64,000 bases of DNA from Arthrobacter sunyaminii (GTDB lineage: Bacteria > Actinomycetota > Actinomycetes > Actinomycetales > Micrococcaceae), in contig NZ_CP076456.1 in NCBI RefSeq assembly GCF_018866305.1, positions 930,001 through 994,000 on the forward strand, written 5' to 3'. Position numbers and translations under genes: made by a program. The notes under the pieces were generated by a model, which was not told where the DNA came from, ran no database searches, and worked only from the letters and a program-made list of their open reading frames with translations. Below, piece after piece: positions 1-8,647 of this stretch. Every line of letters begins with the position of its first letter. Positions within the stretch are counted from its first letter, which is position 1.

Positions 1-630
1 GCCGGTCTGGGCGCGCTCGTCCTGGCTCATGCCGGCGATCGGTTCATCCAGGAGCAGCAGTTCCGAGTTCTGCACCAGCAGCATTCCGATTTCCAGCCAC
101 TGTTTCTGCCCGTGCGCGAGGGTTCCCGCCTGCTTGGACGCCAGACGCTCCAAACCGATGATTTCCAGGGCCTCATCCACGGCCGGGTCGGTGCCGCGGC
201 CCCGGCGCAGCAACTCCAACGGCCGCCGCCGGGCACCGGCCGCAATGTCCAGGTTCTGCAGCACCGAGAGGTTCTCAAAGACGCTGGCTGTCTGGAACGT
301 GCGGCCGACGCCGAGCTTGGCGATTTGGTGGACCTTTCGGCCGAGAATCTCGATACCGGTGTGGTTGACGGATCCGGTGGCCGGAACCAGTCCGGTCATC
401 GCGTCAATGATGGTGGTCTTGCCGGCGCCGTTGGGACCGATCAGGAACCGCAGGTCGCCCTGCGTGACGTCAAGGTTGACCCCGTCGACAGCGGTGAACC
501 CGTCAAACACCACCCGCAGGTTTCGGACCTCCAGGTACTGCGGCCGTCCGGAGCGCCGGCCGCCGGCCTGCGGCTCTCCCTGGGGCAGCAGCAGGTGCGG
601 CTGTTCCGCGGCAATCATCTGGTGTTTCAC
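1..630 (-). CDS. urtD: Urea ABC transporter ATP-binding protein UrtD (3' end outside window)
   Basis: One of the two ATPases that power urea uptake through the UrtBC permease. The 210 visible residues show a Walker A motif GPNGAGKT (about 65-72), an ABC signature region AHGQKQ (172-177) and Walker B LLLLDEP (191-197), as in branched-chain-amino-acid/urea type ATPases. The start is a GTG that overlaps the urtC stop codon (GTGA), so the two are translationally coupled. The C-terminal part runs off the left edge, and urtE would be expected beyond it. About 30 poorly conserved residues precede the ABC domain. UrtD rather than LivG is inferred from the order urtA-B-C-D and the UrtA-like binding protein. 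Confidence 0.9.
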   Translation of the reverse strand, partial: MKHQMIAAEQPHLLLPQGEPQAGGRRSGRPQYLEVRNLRVVFDGFTAVDGVNLDVTQGDLRFLIGPNGAGKTTIIDAMTGLVPATGSVNHTGIEILGRKVHQIAKLGVGRTFQTASVFENLSVLQNLDIAAGARRRPLELLRRGRGTDPAVDEALEIIGLERLASKQAGTLAHGQKQWLEIGMLLVQNSELLLLDEPIAGMSQDERAQTG

Positions 631-1871
631 GGGCGGAGCTCCTTAGCTGCGGGAACAGTGGCAAGCGGTGAAGCAACGGCGGAGACTGCCGGCGCCGGGG
701 GCACGGCCGGCGGGACAGGCGGTGCACTTGTCGGCGGGCCGGACTCCCGGGCGGCTCCGCCGTCGTCGTTCCTCTTCCGCCGCAGCCTGCCCAGGACGGC
801 GGGCAGCGAGGCCAGGCCGCCGGGCAGGAACCCGATGACCAGGACAAACAGCAGTCCCTGGAAGTAGACCCAGAAGGACGGAAAGGAGGACGCGAGCGAG
901 GTTTGCGCGATGGCCACCCCCAGCGCGCCGAGGACCGGGCCCAGCACCGTGGACCGGCCGCCGATTGCCACCCCGATGAGGAACGCGATGGAGGGGGTGA
1001 CGCCAACATCGGCAGGGGAAATGATGCCCACGAGCGGCACGAACAGCGCGCCCGCCACGCCGGCCATCACTGCAGCCAGCACGTAGACCACGGTTTTGAC
1101 GGTCGCGGGGTCGTAGCCCAGGAACCGAACCCGTTCCTCCTGGTCGCGCACGGCCACCAGCAGTTCACCGAACCGGCTGTGCATCAGCTGCCGTGCCGCA
1201 GCAACGACCAGCAGCAGCACCACGGCGGTCAGCAGGTACAGCATCCGCTTGTTGGCCGGATCCGCCAGGTCGAAGCCGAAGAAGGACCGGAAACCGCTGA
1301 GCCCGTTGGATCCTCCGGTGGTGGCCTGCTGCCCGATGAGCAGGACGGCAAACGCGGCGGCCAGGGCCTGGCTGAGGATGGCGAAGTAGGCGCCCTTGAC
1401 CCGGCGCTTGAAGATGGCCAGACCCAGGACCAGCGCCACCAGCCCGGGCACCAGCACGACGGCGAGAACGGTCACCACGGGGCTGCGGAACGGCTCCCAC
1501 CAGCCGGGAACGGTGCCGGTGCCGTACAGGGCCATGAAGTCCGGTACGCCGGAACCGCCGAACAGCGCGGCGTCGGCCAGCTTCATATGCATGGCCATGA
1601 TGTAGGCGCCGAGACCGAAGAACACGCCCTGGCCAAGGGTCAGCATCCCGCCGCGGCCCCAGGCCAGACCGATGCCCACGGCCACAATGGCGAAGCAGAG
1701 GAATTTTCCGAACAGCCCCAGGCTGAAAACCGGCAGCAGCGCGGGCGCAGCCACCAGCAGCAGGACTGCCGCGGCGGCGAAGCCGGCCAGGACCCCTGCC
1801 CGGGACTGCCGTACGGAGGAAAGGCGGGCGGCGAAACCGCCGGTGGTGCTGCGGACTGTATCGGTGCTCAT
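627..1871 (-). CDS. urtC: Urea ABC transporter permease UrtC
   Basis: Membrane permease subunit of the high-affinity urea transporter. The 414-residue protein is mostly hydrophobic helices, with the LivM/UrtC-type features GRGGMLTLGQGVFFGLGAY near residue 90 and a PADVGVTPSIAFL segment near residue 290. The N-terminal 25 residues are polar, and the last 45 form a Pro/Ala-rich cytoplasmic tail. The start ATG overlaps the urtB stop (ATGA) and the stop overlaps the urtD GTG, so urtB, urtC and urtD form one tight operon read leftwards. Family assignment is firm; urea specificity comes from the operon. Confidence 0.92.
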   Translation of the reverse strand: MSTDTVRSTTGGFAARLSSVRQSRAGVLAGFAAAAVLLLVAAPALLPVFSLGLFGKFLCFAIVAVGIGLAWGRGGMLTLGQGVFFGLGAYIMAMHMKLADAALFGGSGVPDFMALYGTGTVPGWWEPFRSPVVTVLAVVLVPGLVALVLGLAIFKRRVKGAYFAILSQALAAAFAVLLIGQQATTGGSNGLSGFRSFFGFDLADPANKRMLYLLTAVVLLLVVAAARQLMHSRFGELLVAVRDQEERVRFLGYDPATVKTVVYVLAAVMAGVAGALFVPLVGIISPADVGVTPSIAFLIGVAIGGRSTVLGPVLGALGVAIAQTSLASSFPSFWVYFQGLLFVLVIGFLPGGLASLPAVLGRLRRKRNDDGGAARESGPPTSAPPVPPAVPPAPAVSAVASPLATVPAAKELRP

Positions 1872-2752
1872 GCCAGGCTCCTCGTCTTGAGGGTGAAGAT
1901 GCCCTGCGGGCGGACCTGCAGGAAAATCACGATGGCCGCGAGGATCAGCACTTTGCCGATGCTGGCGGTGGTGGAGAATTCGAACACCGATTGCAGCACG
2001 CCCAGGGCGAAGGCGGCGATGGCGGCTCCCTTGATCTGCCCAATGCCTCCGGCCACCACCACGAGGAAGGCGTCCACGATGTAGTTGGGACCCAGATACG
2101 GGCTGGTGGATCCGATCAGCGTTACTGCGACTCCCGCGATCCCGGCCAGGCCGGAACCGACAAAGAATGTCAGCTGGTCGGTGCGCCGGGAGGAAATGCC
2201 GCTGGACTCGGCCAGGTCCCGGTTCACGACGACGGCGCGGATCCGCCGGCCCAGCGGGGTTGCCTTCAGCAGCAGTGCCAGCGCCGCGAGGCAGGTGAGT
2301 GCCAGGGCAAGGATGAACAGCCGGGTCAGCGGAATGGGCGCGCCGAGAAGCTCCACGTTGCCCTGCAGCCAGGCGGGCACCCGGACGTCCACGCTCGGTG
2401 CACCGAAAATGTCCCGGGCCACCTGCTGGAGGATCAGGGAGACCCCAAAGGTCACCAGGAGGGTGTCCAGCGGACGGTGGTACATCCGCTTGAGCAGCAG
2501 TTCTTCCAGGATCAGGCCCATGGTTCCGCCCACGAGGAAGGCCGCCGGCAGCGAAACCAGGAGGGAGGCTCCGGCGCTGCCCAGGGTCTGCTGCACCACA
2601 AACGCGGTGTAGGCACCGGCCATGATGAATTCACCGTGGGCCATGTTAATGACCCCCATCTGGCCGAAGGTCAGCGACAGGCCCAGTGCTGCCAGCAGCA
2701 GCACCGAGCCCAGGCTGAGCCCGGCAAACATTTGTCCAATCAGCAGTTCCAT
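1868..2752 (-). CDS. urtB: Urea ABC transporter permease UrtB
   Basis: Second permease subunit of the urea ABC transporter, 294 residues, the usual length for LivH/UrtB permeases without a signal-peptide extension. Family hallmarks are LTFGQMGVINMAHGEF near residue 28, a conserved GISSRRTDQLTFFVGSGLAG stretch near 195, and NYIVDAFLVVVAGG near 223. It overlaps urtC by four bases (ATGA) and lies 48 bases after urtA, so it probably shares the urtA promoter. Confidence 0.93.
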   Translation of the reverse strand: MELLIGQMFAGLSLGSVLLLAALGLSLTFGQMGVINMAHGEFIMAGAYTAFVVQQTLGSAGASLLVSLPAAFLVGGTMGLILEELLLKRMYHRPLDTLLVTFGVSLILQQVARDIFGAPSVDVRVPAWLQGNVELLGAPIPLTRLFILALALTCLAALALLLKATPLGRRIRAVVVNRDLAESSGISSRRTDQLTFFVGSGLAGIAGVAVTLIGSTSPYLGPNYIVDAFLVVVAGGIGQIKGAAIAAFALGVLQSVFEFSTTASIGKVLILAAIVIFLQVRPQGIFTLKTRSLA

Positions 2753-2800
2753 TGCGGCGGACCTTTCAGGTGGAAGAACGGGCGGGGACGACGGCGGGAA

Positions 2801-4063
2801 TCAGGACAGGCCCGACGCCCAGTCGTAGTTCTCCAGATACGGGTCCGGTTCCACGGCCTCCGGCGCTTCCCAGACGGTTTCGATCAAGCCGTCGGAGGTG
2901 ATCTTGCCGATCCGAGGCGTCTTGGTGATGTGGTTGTTTTCCCCGTTGACCGTGACGGTGCCTTCGGGCGCTTCGAAACTCACGCCGTCGGCGGCGTCCT
3001 GAACCTTGTCCACGTCGAAGGAACCGGCCTTTTCCACCATTTCCTTCCACAGGTAAAGGGAGGTGTAGGCGGCTTCCATCGGATCGCTGGTGACGCGGTC
3101 CGCGCCGTACTTGTCCTTGAACGCGCTGACAAATGCGGTGTTCGCCGGGGTGTCCAGGGTCTGGTAGTAATCCCAGGCGGTGAGCTGGCCTTCGATGTTC
3201 TCCAGGCCGATGCCCGGTACTTCCTCCTCGGCGATGGACACCGAAACCACGGGCATGGTGTCGGGGGTGAGGCCCACTGACGTGTACTGGCGGAAGAACG
3301 CCACATTGGAATCGCCGTTCAGGGTGTTGAAGACGGCGTCGGCCCCGGAATCGCGGACCTTGTTCACGATGGTGGAGAACTCCGTGGAACCCAGCGGCGT
3401 GTACTCCTCGCCGACGATTTCCATCCCGTGGGCCTCGGCGTAGGCGTTGATGATCTTGTTGGCGGTGCGGGGGAAGACATAGTCGCTGCCCACCAGGAAG
3501 ATGGTCTTGGTGCCCTGCTCCGCGAGGTAGTCCAGCGCGGGAATGATCTGCTGGTTGGTAGTGGCGCCCGTGTAGAAAATGTTCTCCGAGGACTCCAGCC
3601 CCTCATACTGCACCGGGTAGAACAGCAGTGCGTTGTTGGATTCAAAGACGGGGAGCATGGCCTTGCGGGAGGACGAGGTCCAGCCGCCGAACACGGCGGC
3701 CGTGCAGTCCTGCTGGATCAGCTTGCCGGCGCGTTCGGCGAACTTGGTGGGTTCGGAGGCGCCGTCTTCGCTGATGACTTCCAATTGCTTGCCCAGCACG
3801 CCGCCGTCGGCGTTGATTTCCTCGGCGGCCAGGGTGAGGGAGTCAAAAACGGTGGTTTCGGAAATGGCCATGGTGCCGGAGAGGGAATTCAGAAAGCCGA
3901 TCTTGATGCTGTCCCCGGATGTGTCAACGCAGGAATCTGTTCCGCCGCTGGGCTGGCCGGCCGCTGCGGGGTCTGCAATCTGGGAACCGCACCCTGCCAA
4001 AACCGCAGCCAGTGCAGTGGCTGCAACGGGAATGAAAGCGCCTTTAATGCTTTGTACTTTCAC
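2801..4063 (-). CDS. urtA: Urea ABC transporter substrate-binding lipoprotein UrtA
   Basis: Periplasm-facing, lipid-anchored binding protein that delivers urea to UrtBC. The 420-residue product starts at a GTG preceded by AAGG and has a lipoprotein signal ending in the lipobox LAGC at about residue 25. The mature part follows the type I periplasmic-binding fold: [15 protein letters not shown], then [25 protein letters not shown] and NDWA-like C-terminal residues (ENYDWA), typical of UrtA rather than LivJ/K. First gene of the urt operon. The 137-base upstream gap carries repeated GTTTC/GTGAC motifs that could be nitrogen-control sites (inference). Confidence 0.92.
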   Translation of the reverse strand: MKVQSIKGAFIPVAATALAAVLAGCGSQIADPAAAGQPSGGTDSCVDTSGDSIKIGFLNSLSGTMAISETTVFDSLTLAAEEINADGGVLGKQLEVISEDGASEPTKFAERAGKLIQQDCTAAVFGGWTSSSRKAMLPVFESNNALLFYPVQYEGLESSENIFYTGATTNQQIIPALDYLAEQGTKTIFLVGSDYVFPRTANKIINAYAEAHGMEIVGEEYTPLGSTEFSTIVNKVRDSGADAVFNTLNGDSNVAFFRQYTSVGLTPDTMPVVSVSIAEEEVPGIGLENIEGQLTAWDYYQTLDTPANTAFVSAFKDKYGADRVTSDPMEAAYTSLYLWKEMVEKAGSFDVDKVQDAADGVSFEAPEGTVTVNGENNHITKTPRIGKITSDGLIETVWEAPEAVEPDPYLENYDWASGLS

Positions 4064-4129
4064 TGAGCACCTTATTTCTGAGGGCCGTGCTGATGATCAG
4101 CGAGGCCGGTGAACGGGCCTCTCTTCGGG

Positions 4130-4202
4130 CCGTTTCCTCAATTTAGGTGACTCGTGTTTCAGGTTTTGGGTATTCGCGTTTCCTCGATATTTCTTTTGTT
4201 TC
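4130..4202 (-). promoter_or_regulatory. Possible nitrogen-control region upstream of urtA
   Basis: Four GTTTC words (GAAAC on the coding strand) start at 4132, 4156, 4178 and 4198, with GTGAC at 4147. Spacings of 20-24 bases between GAAAC half-sites recall GlnR-type control of nitrogen genes, but the intervening GTnAC half-sites are poor. Assignment is tentative. Confidence 0.25.
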
Positions 4203-5217
4203 AAGTGCTTTTCGGAGGTGTGTCCGTTGAGCACACGTCCTTGAGGAAGGCGAGTGTTTCCGTCAGGGCCTGCTGCGCTTCCGGCCGATCCAGGAGGAAT
4301 TGGTATTCATGCGGCAGTGCCGGTTCATGGTCCCGGGGCCAGAATTGGAACCGGACATCCGTCTTCAGCTGGATGAGACGTTCAGCCAGCGGAATGGACT
4401 GCGTTCCCGTCAGGTTGTCTCCGTTGCCGCCGGTAATGAGCGCCGGCGGAAACAGGCCGGTGACGTCGTTCAGCACGGACATGTCACGCCCGGCGGCGGT
4501 CGGGGACCAGTCCCGTTTCCCGGAGTAGGCCCACAACGCGGTCCGGAAGCCCCAGCCGAGGATCCCCGGCAGCGGGTCCAGTGCGGCGACGTCATAGATC
4601 CCGCAGTGCAGAATGACGCCGCGGAGGTCGTCGCGGCTCAGGGGAACAGGGAGTCCGGTCCGCAGCGCGTAGTCCGGGTTGGTGGCGAGCACCGCCAGTT
4701 GCGCTGCCAATTGTGCGCCGGCGGAGTCTCCGGCCAGGACCACCCGGCGGGGGTCCGCACCATAGTCCGCTGAGTGCTTTTCCAGGAAAGCCAGTGCTGC
4801 TGCCACTTCTTCCACGGCCTGCGGATAGACGGCGCGCGGGGAACGGGTGTAGCTCACGCCGGCCGCCGCGAATCCGGAGGCCGCCAGGATGCGCAGGTAG
4901 GGTTCGACGTCGTTCCGGCTGCCCGAGAGCCAGGCGCCGCCGTGGATCCACACCACCAGGGGCACCGGTTCGCCGGCTGCCTCCGGAACGAAGAGGTCCA
5001 GGGTGCCGCTGCCGCTGTCCGTTTCAAAGGCCAGCCCCCGGTGTTCCGTCACACCGCCCGCCGGTACATGGCCGCGCATGACGGCGGCCGTCTGCCGGGC
5101 ACCGCGGTAGAACACTGCCCGGATGAGCAGCGCCGACGGCCACGGGCTGAGCCGGAACCCGGCGGCGACGGCGGCGGTTGCGGCTGCAGCTGCCGCTAAG
5201 CGGGAAAGACGGGGCAT
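4201..5217 (-). CDS. Alpha/beta hydrolase, HSL/esterase-lipase type
   Basis: Predicted carboxylesterase of the hormone-sensitive-lipase-like branch, 338 residues. An N-terminal Ala-rich hydrophobic stretch (about residues 5-35) could be a membrane anchor or signal. The core has the oxyanion-hole motif WIHGGAW (about 90-96), the nucleophile elbow GDSAGAQ (about 163-169, Ser in the middle), a downstream Asp region ITGGNGDN, and a late RDHEPALPHEY His region. It lies 138 bases upstream of urtA on the same strand and 82 bases from lctP. The substrate cannot be deduced. Confidence 0.85.
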   Translation of the reverse strand: MPRLSRLAAAAAATAAVAAGFRLSPWPSALLIRAVFYRGARQTAAVMRGHVPAGGVTEHRGLAFETDSGSGTLDLFVPEAAGEPVPLVVWIHGGAWLSGSRNDVEPYLRILAASGFAAAGVSYTRSPRAVYPQAVEEVAAALAFLEKHSADYGADPRRVVLAGDSAGAQLAAQLAVLATNPDYALRTGLPVPLSRDDLRGVILHCGIYDVAALDPLPGILGWGFRTALWAYSGKRDWSPTAAGRDMSVLNDVTGLFPPALITGGNGDNLTGTQSIPLAERLIQLKTDVRFQFWPRDHEPALPHEYQFLLDRPEAQQALTETLAFLKDVCSTDTPPKST

Positions 5218-5299
5218 GGACCCATCCTAGACGCGGACCGCTGCCGGTCGCGGGCGAACCGCTGCGGGCGGGGCCTGATCGGCCGGCTCCGGACGGAGT

Positions 5300-7039
5300 C
5301 TACGGCAGCATCCAGCCGAGCACCGGCGTGGACTGCAGGAAGACAATGCAGCACAGGGCCAGCAGCAGGATGACGCTCCAGCCCACCACTTTGCGGAACA
5401 AGACCGATTCCTGCCCGCTCATGTTCACAGCGGCCGCGCCGATGGCCAGGTTCTGCGGGCTGATCAGCTTGCCCATCACCCCGCCGCCGGTGTTGGCGGC
5501 AACCAGGAGCTGGGGATCAATCCCGGCCTGAATCCCGGCGGTCTGCTGCAGCTTGGCAAACAGCGCGTTCGCCGAGGTGTCCGAACCGGTCACGGCGGTG
5601 CCGATCCATCCCAGCACCGGGGAGAGGAACGCGAAGAATGCTCCCGTTCCGGCCAGCCAGGTTCCAATCGAGACGGTCTGTCCGGAGAAGTTCATGACGT
5701 AGGCCAGGGCCAGCACCGCCAGGATGGTCATGGCTGCAGAGCGCATCCGGACCGCCGTGCGGCCGATTTCCTTCACGGCCTCCCCGACGGCCAGCGGATA
5801 CCGCCCGCCGTCGTTGAACCGGGAATAGACCACAGCCACAATGAGCCCGCTGATCAATAGCAGGGTGCCCGGGCTGATCAGCCACTCGAAGTTGTAGACG
5901 GTGGAGGACTGCTGCTGCCCGTTGGCGTCCAGGAGCTTCTCATGCAGGACAGGCCAGGGAATCTTGATAATCGTCTTCTCCAGGGCCTCGGGAATGTTGA
6001 TGCCCCAGGTCCACAGATTCACGATGCCGAATACGGCAATCACCAGGACATAGGGAAACAGTGCCATCCACGCCCGGCCCGGCGTGAGACGGTCCGCTGC
6101 CGTGTCCGTGGCAGCCGTGCCGACGTCCGCGTTCCCGTCGCCGCCGGCCGGAGTCCAGCCTGACGCGCGGGCGGCGGCGAGTTCCTCGCTCATCCGCGCA
6201 TCGGCCTCTGCTCCGTTACGCGGATGCCAGACGCGCAGGAAGCCGACGGCGGCGGCCATCGCCACCAGCGAGGCGACAATGTCGGTGAGTTCGTAGGAGA
6301 AGTAGTTGGAGCACAGGAACTGCATCACGGAGAAGACGACGCCGGTGAGCAGGGCCACCGGCCAGCAGTCCCGCAGACCCTTGCGTCCGTCCAGGATGAA
6401 CAGCAGCACCAGCGGGATGAAGAAGGCCAGCAGCGGGGTTTGGCGTCCCACTACGGCACCGATCTCTTCGCCCGTGTAATTGGTAAGGTTGGCCGCCGTC
6501 GTAATGGGAATGGCCAGTGCGCCAAACGCCACCGGCGCAGTGTTGGCAACCAGGACTGCGGCGGCGGCACGGATGGGGGCGATCCCCAGTGCCAGGAGCA
6601 TCGTGACGGTGATTGCCACCGGAGCCCCGAAGCCGGCCAGCGCTTCCAGCAGCCCACCGAAGCAGAAGGCCACGAGGATGGCCTGGACCCGCAGGTCGCC
6701 GCCGCCCACGGCGTCGAACACGCGGCGCAGATCCTCGAACCGGCCGCTCAGGACCGTGACCTGGTACAGCCACACGGCCATGATGATGATCCACACCACC
6801 GGGAACAATCCGAACGCTGCTCCCTGCGTGGCCGAGAGCAGCGCCAGGCCCACGGGCATCGAGAAACCCAGCACAGCGATGAGCAGGGCGGCCAGCAGCG
6901 ACCAGGCTCCGGCAATGTAGGCCTTGGTTTTGACGACAGCCAGCAGGAAGAAGAACAACAGCAGGGGAACGAGCGCCAGAAGTGCTGACCAGATAATGCT
7001 GTTGGCTACCGCGTCGGTGCTGGGGGTGAAGCTGTCCAT
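5300..7039 (-). CDS. lctP: L-lactate permease (LctP family)
   Basis: Twelve-or-more-helix membrane carrier of the LctP family, taking up L-lactate (often also glycolate) with protons. The product is 579 residues, close to the family norm, if translation starts at the ATG at 7039, preceded by a clear GGAGG; a longer in-frame reading adds 42 atypical residues without a ribosome site. Landmarks include ALAGFGAPVAI (about 155), NTAPVAFGALAIP (about 190) and, near the end, NTGGGVMGKLISPQNLAIG, a family signature. A hydrophilic loop of about 40 residues (position 315-350) is longer and more acidic than the rest. L-lactate dehydrogenase is encoded 5 kb away. Confidence 0.92.
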   Translation of the reverse strand: MDSFTPSTDAVANSIIWSALLALVPLLLFFFLLAVVKTKAYIAGAWSLLAALLIAVLGFSMPVGLALLSATQGAAFGLFPVVWIIIMAVWLYQVTVLSGRFEDLRRVFDAVGGGDLRVQAILVAFCFGGLLEALAGFGAPVAITVTMLLALGIAPIRAAAAVLVANTAPVAFGALAIPITTAANLTNYTGEEIGAVVGRQTPLLAFFIPLVLLFILDGRKGLRDCWPVALLTGVVFSVMQFLCSNYFSYELTDIVASLVAMAAAVGFLRVWHPRNGAEADARMSEELAAARASGWTPAGGDGNADVGTAATDTAADRLTPGRAWMALFPYVLVIAVFGIVNLWTWGINIPEALEKTIIKIPWPVLHEKLLDANGQQQSSTVYNFEWLISPGTLLLISGLIVAVVYSRFNDGGRYPLAVGEAVKEIGRTAVRMRSAAMTILAVLALAYVMNFSGQTVSIGTWLAGTGAFFAFLSPVLGWIGTAVTGSDTSANALFAKLQQTAGIQAGIDPQLLVAANTGGGVMGKLISPQNLAIGAAAVNMSGQESVLFRKVVGWSVILLLALCCIVFLQSTPVLGWMLP

Positions 7040-7173
7040 GATTACCTCCGGGTCGCGCCGGACGGCGGCGTCAATGGAAAAACACGGGAAGCGGGCAAGG
7101 CCGCCACAACGCGGGCTGCAGACAGCACGGGAGAGCCCACCATCAGAGTAGATCCGGCAGGGCATTTAGGCGC

Positions 7174-7211
7174 CCGGTACCGGAAAAATGCCCCGCTACC
7201 GCGGAACGGGG
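7174..7211 (-). terminator. Possible rho-independent terminator after the GNAT gene
   Basis: Read leftwards, CCCCG and CGGGG (7191-7211) form a short stem around a CCGCGG-containing loop, followed by CATTTTT. A 10-bp perfect palindrome CCGGTACCGG (7174-7183) lies just beyond, 135 bases ahead of the lctP start, and could instead be an operator for lctP. Confidence 0.45.
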
Positions 7212-7268
7212 TTGACCGCCGGGCTCACCCCGGGTTTGCTGCGGAGAATCTTTGCAGCCGACGGGTCC

Positions 7269-7823
7269 TTATGGGCGCTCGGTGTACCAGCCCCGGGCCA
7301 GATAGATGTCCCGGTAGGTGCCGCGGTCAACGTCAAGGTCCTCCCGCCGGTCCAATCCCGCGGCAAGGGCAGTGTGCTGGGAACCAATGTTGTCCGCAGT
7401 CGTGTAGGCGACCACCGGCAGGCCCGGAAGAAGTTCATCCGCGAGCCGGACGGCCTCCCGGGCTCCCTCGGTGGCGTAGCCGCGGCCCCAGACTTCAGGA
7501 AGGTAGCGGTAATAGAGGTTCAACGCCGGCCGGGCATGGACCAGCCGGTGGGAGAGGCCGGTGAACCCGATCAGTGTCTGCGGATCCTCCTGGGTGCTGA
7601 CGGCCCAAACGCCGAACCCGTGGCGGTACCAGTGGAGCCCTATTTCATGAAAAATCCGGGCCGAGGAAGCGCGGGTGACGGTGCGCGGAGCGGGATGGTG
7701 CACGTTGGTCCGGGGATCGGTGTGCAGATCCAGGGCGGCATGTTCATCACTGCCTTCGGGACGGCGGAGTATCAGCCGGCGGGTGTGGACCGGAGTCCAG
7801 TCGGCTACATCCTGTGCGGGCAT
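7269..7823 (-). CDS. GNAT family N-acetyltransferase (RimJ/RimL type)
   Basis: Acetyl-CoA-dependent N-acetyltransferase of 184 residues, single GNAT domain. The N-terminal beta strand TRRLILRRP and the acetyl-CoA loop region WGRGYATEGAREAV (about 112-125) followed by a C-terminal TADNIGSQHTALAAGLDRRED match the RimJ/RimL-like subgroup that acetylates protein N-termini or small amines. No substrate can be named. It follows the DUF1275 gene by nine bases and probably shares its transcript. Confidence 0.85.
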   Translation of the reverse strand: MPAQDVADWTPVHTRRLILRRPEGSDEHAALDLHTDPRTNVHHPAPRTVTRASSARIFHEIGLHWYRHGFGVWAVSTQEDPQTLIGFTGLSHRLVHARPALNLYYRYLPEVWGRGYATEGAREAVRLADELLPGLPVVAYTTADNIGSQHTALAAGLDRREDLDVDRGTYRDIYLARGWYTERP

Positions 7824-7832
7824 GGATCCACT

Positions 7833-8558
7833 CTAAGGCACGCCTGGGGCGCCGGTCCGGAGCTCGCGGTGGTGGCGAACGTAGCCCATCACAGCCACCG
7901 CAATGGAGATGGCAGCCGAGACTGCCAGGCCCAGCCACAAGTCGACCTTCAAGGCTGCTGCACCGGCCACGGCACCCAGCAGGATCAACGCGATGGCAAG
8001 CGCCCGCCGCTGCCAGAACTGGCTGTTGCCGCCGGCCAGCCTGGAATCCGATGCCAGACCGGTGATGGTGGAGGTGACCACCACTGTGGTGATTTCGGCT
8101 ACCTTCAGCCGCTTCGCCGTGGCTGCCTGCACCCCCATCACCGTAGCCATGGAGGACGTGGTGAGGCTGCCCAGGGTGGCGTTGCCCTGCACATCCGCCA
8201 CCGCCACAAACACAGCGAGCGCAGTGAGACCGCCGGCCACCACGGTCAGGGCCACCGACGTGCGCCAGGACCAGCCCTCCGGCCCCTTGCGCAGCATCCG
8301 TCCGGCCAGGGCTGCGCCGAGCATGAAGAAGATCAGTGCCAGCAGCGGCCGCAGGATCGGCAGATCGGCTCCGCCGGCGAAGGCCATGCCCAGAAGGACC
8401 ACGTTTCCCGTCATGTTGCCGGTGAACACCCGGTCCAAACCCAGATAGCCGACGGCGTCCACCACTCCGGTGGAGAAGGTCAGCAACAGCATCAGCCACA
8501 GGTGGACCCGTTCGGTGGGCACAGCATTCAACCGCTTCACGCCGGGGAACTCCTTCAT
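7833..8558 (-). CDS. DUF1275 (YoaK-like) membrane protein
   Basis: Membrane protein of unknown function with the DUF1275 pattern: a polar N-terminus, then a first helix ending in STGVVDAVGYLGL, the highly conserved VFTGNMTGNVVLLG, and a total of about six to seven hydrophobic segments. 241 residues from the ATG at 8558. A GTG at 8627 would add 23 residues, but the family usually begins close to the first helix. Neither start has a convincing ribosome site, so a leaderless message is possible. Divergent from the gamma-glutamyltransferase gene. Confidence 0.8.
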   Translation of the reverse strand: MKEFPGVKRLNAVPTERVHLWLMLLLTFSTGVVDAVGYLGLDRVFTGNMTGNVVLLGMAFAGGADLPILRPLLALIFFMLGAALAGRMLRKGPEGWSWRTSVALTVVAGGLTALAVFVAVADVQGNATLGSLTTSSMATVMGVQAATAKRLKVAEITTVVVTSTITGLASDSRLAGGNSQFWQRRALAIALILLGAVAGAAALKVDLWLGLAVSAAISIAVAVMGYVRHHRELRTGAPGVP

Positions 8559-8647
8559 CTGGATGTGATGCAGGCAACTGTATACGATCCACCGGGTGTA
8601 GTTTCGATGGTATTCAGCAGTGGCCACCTCCAGCCGAAAGCGACCCC

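Noticed and set aside
903..2084. 393-codon plus-strand frame over urtC/urtB
   Set aside because: His/Gln/Gly-rich antisense shadow of membrane-protein genes, whose Leu/Val/Ala codons read in reverse give few stops.
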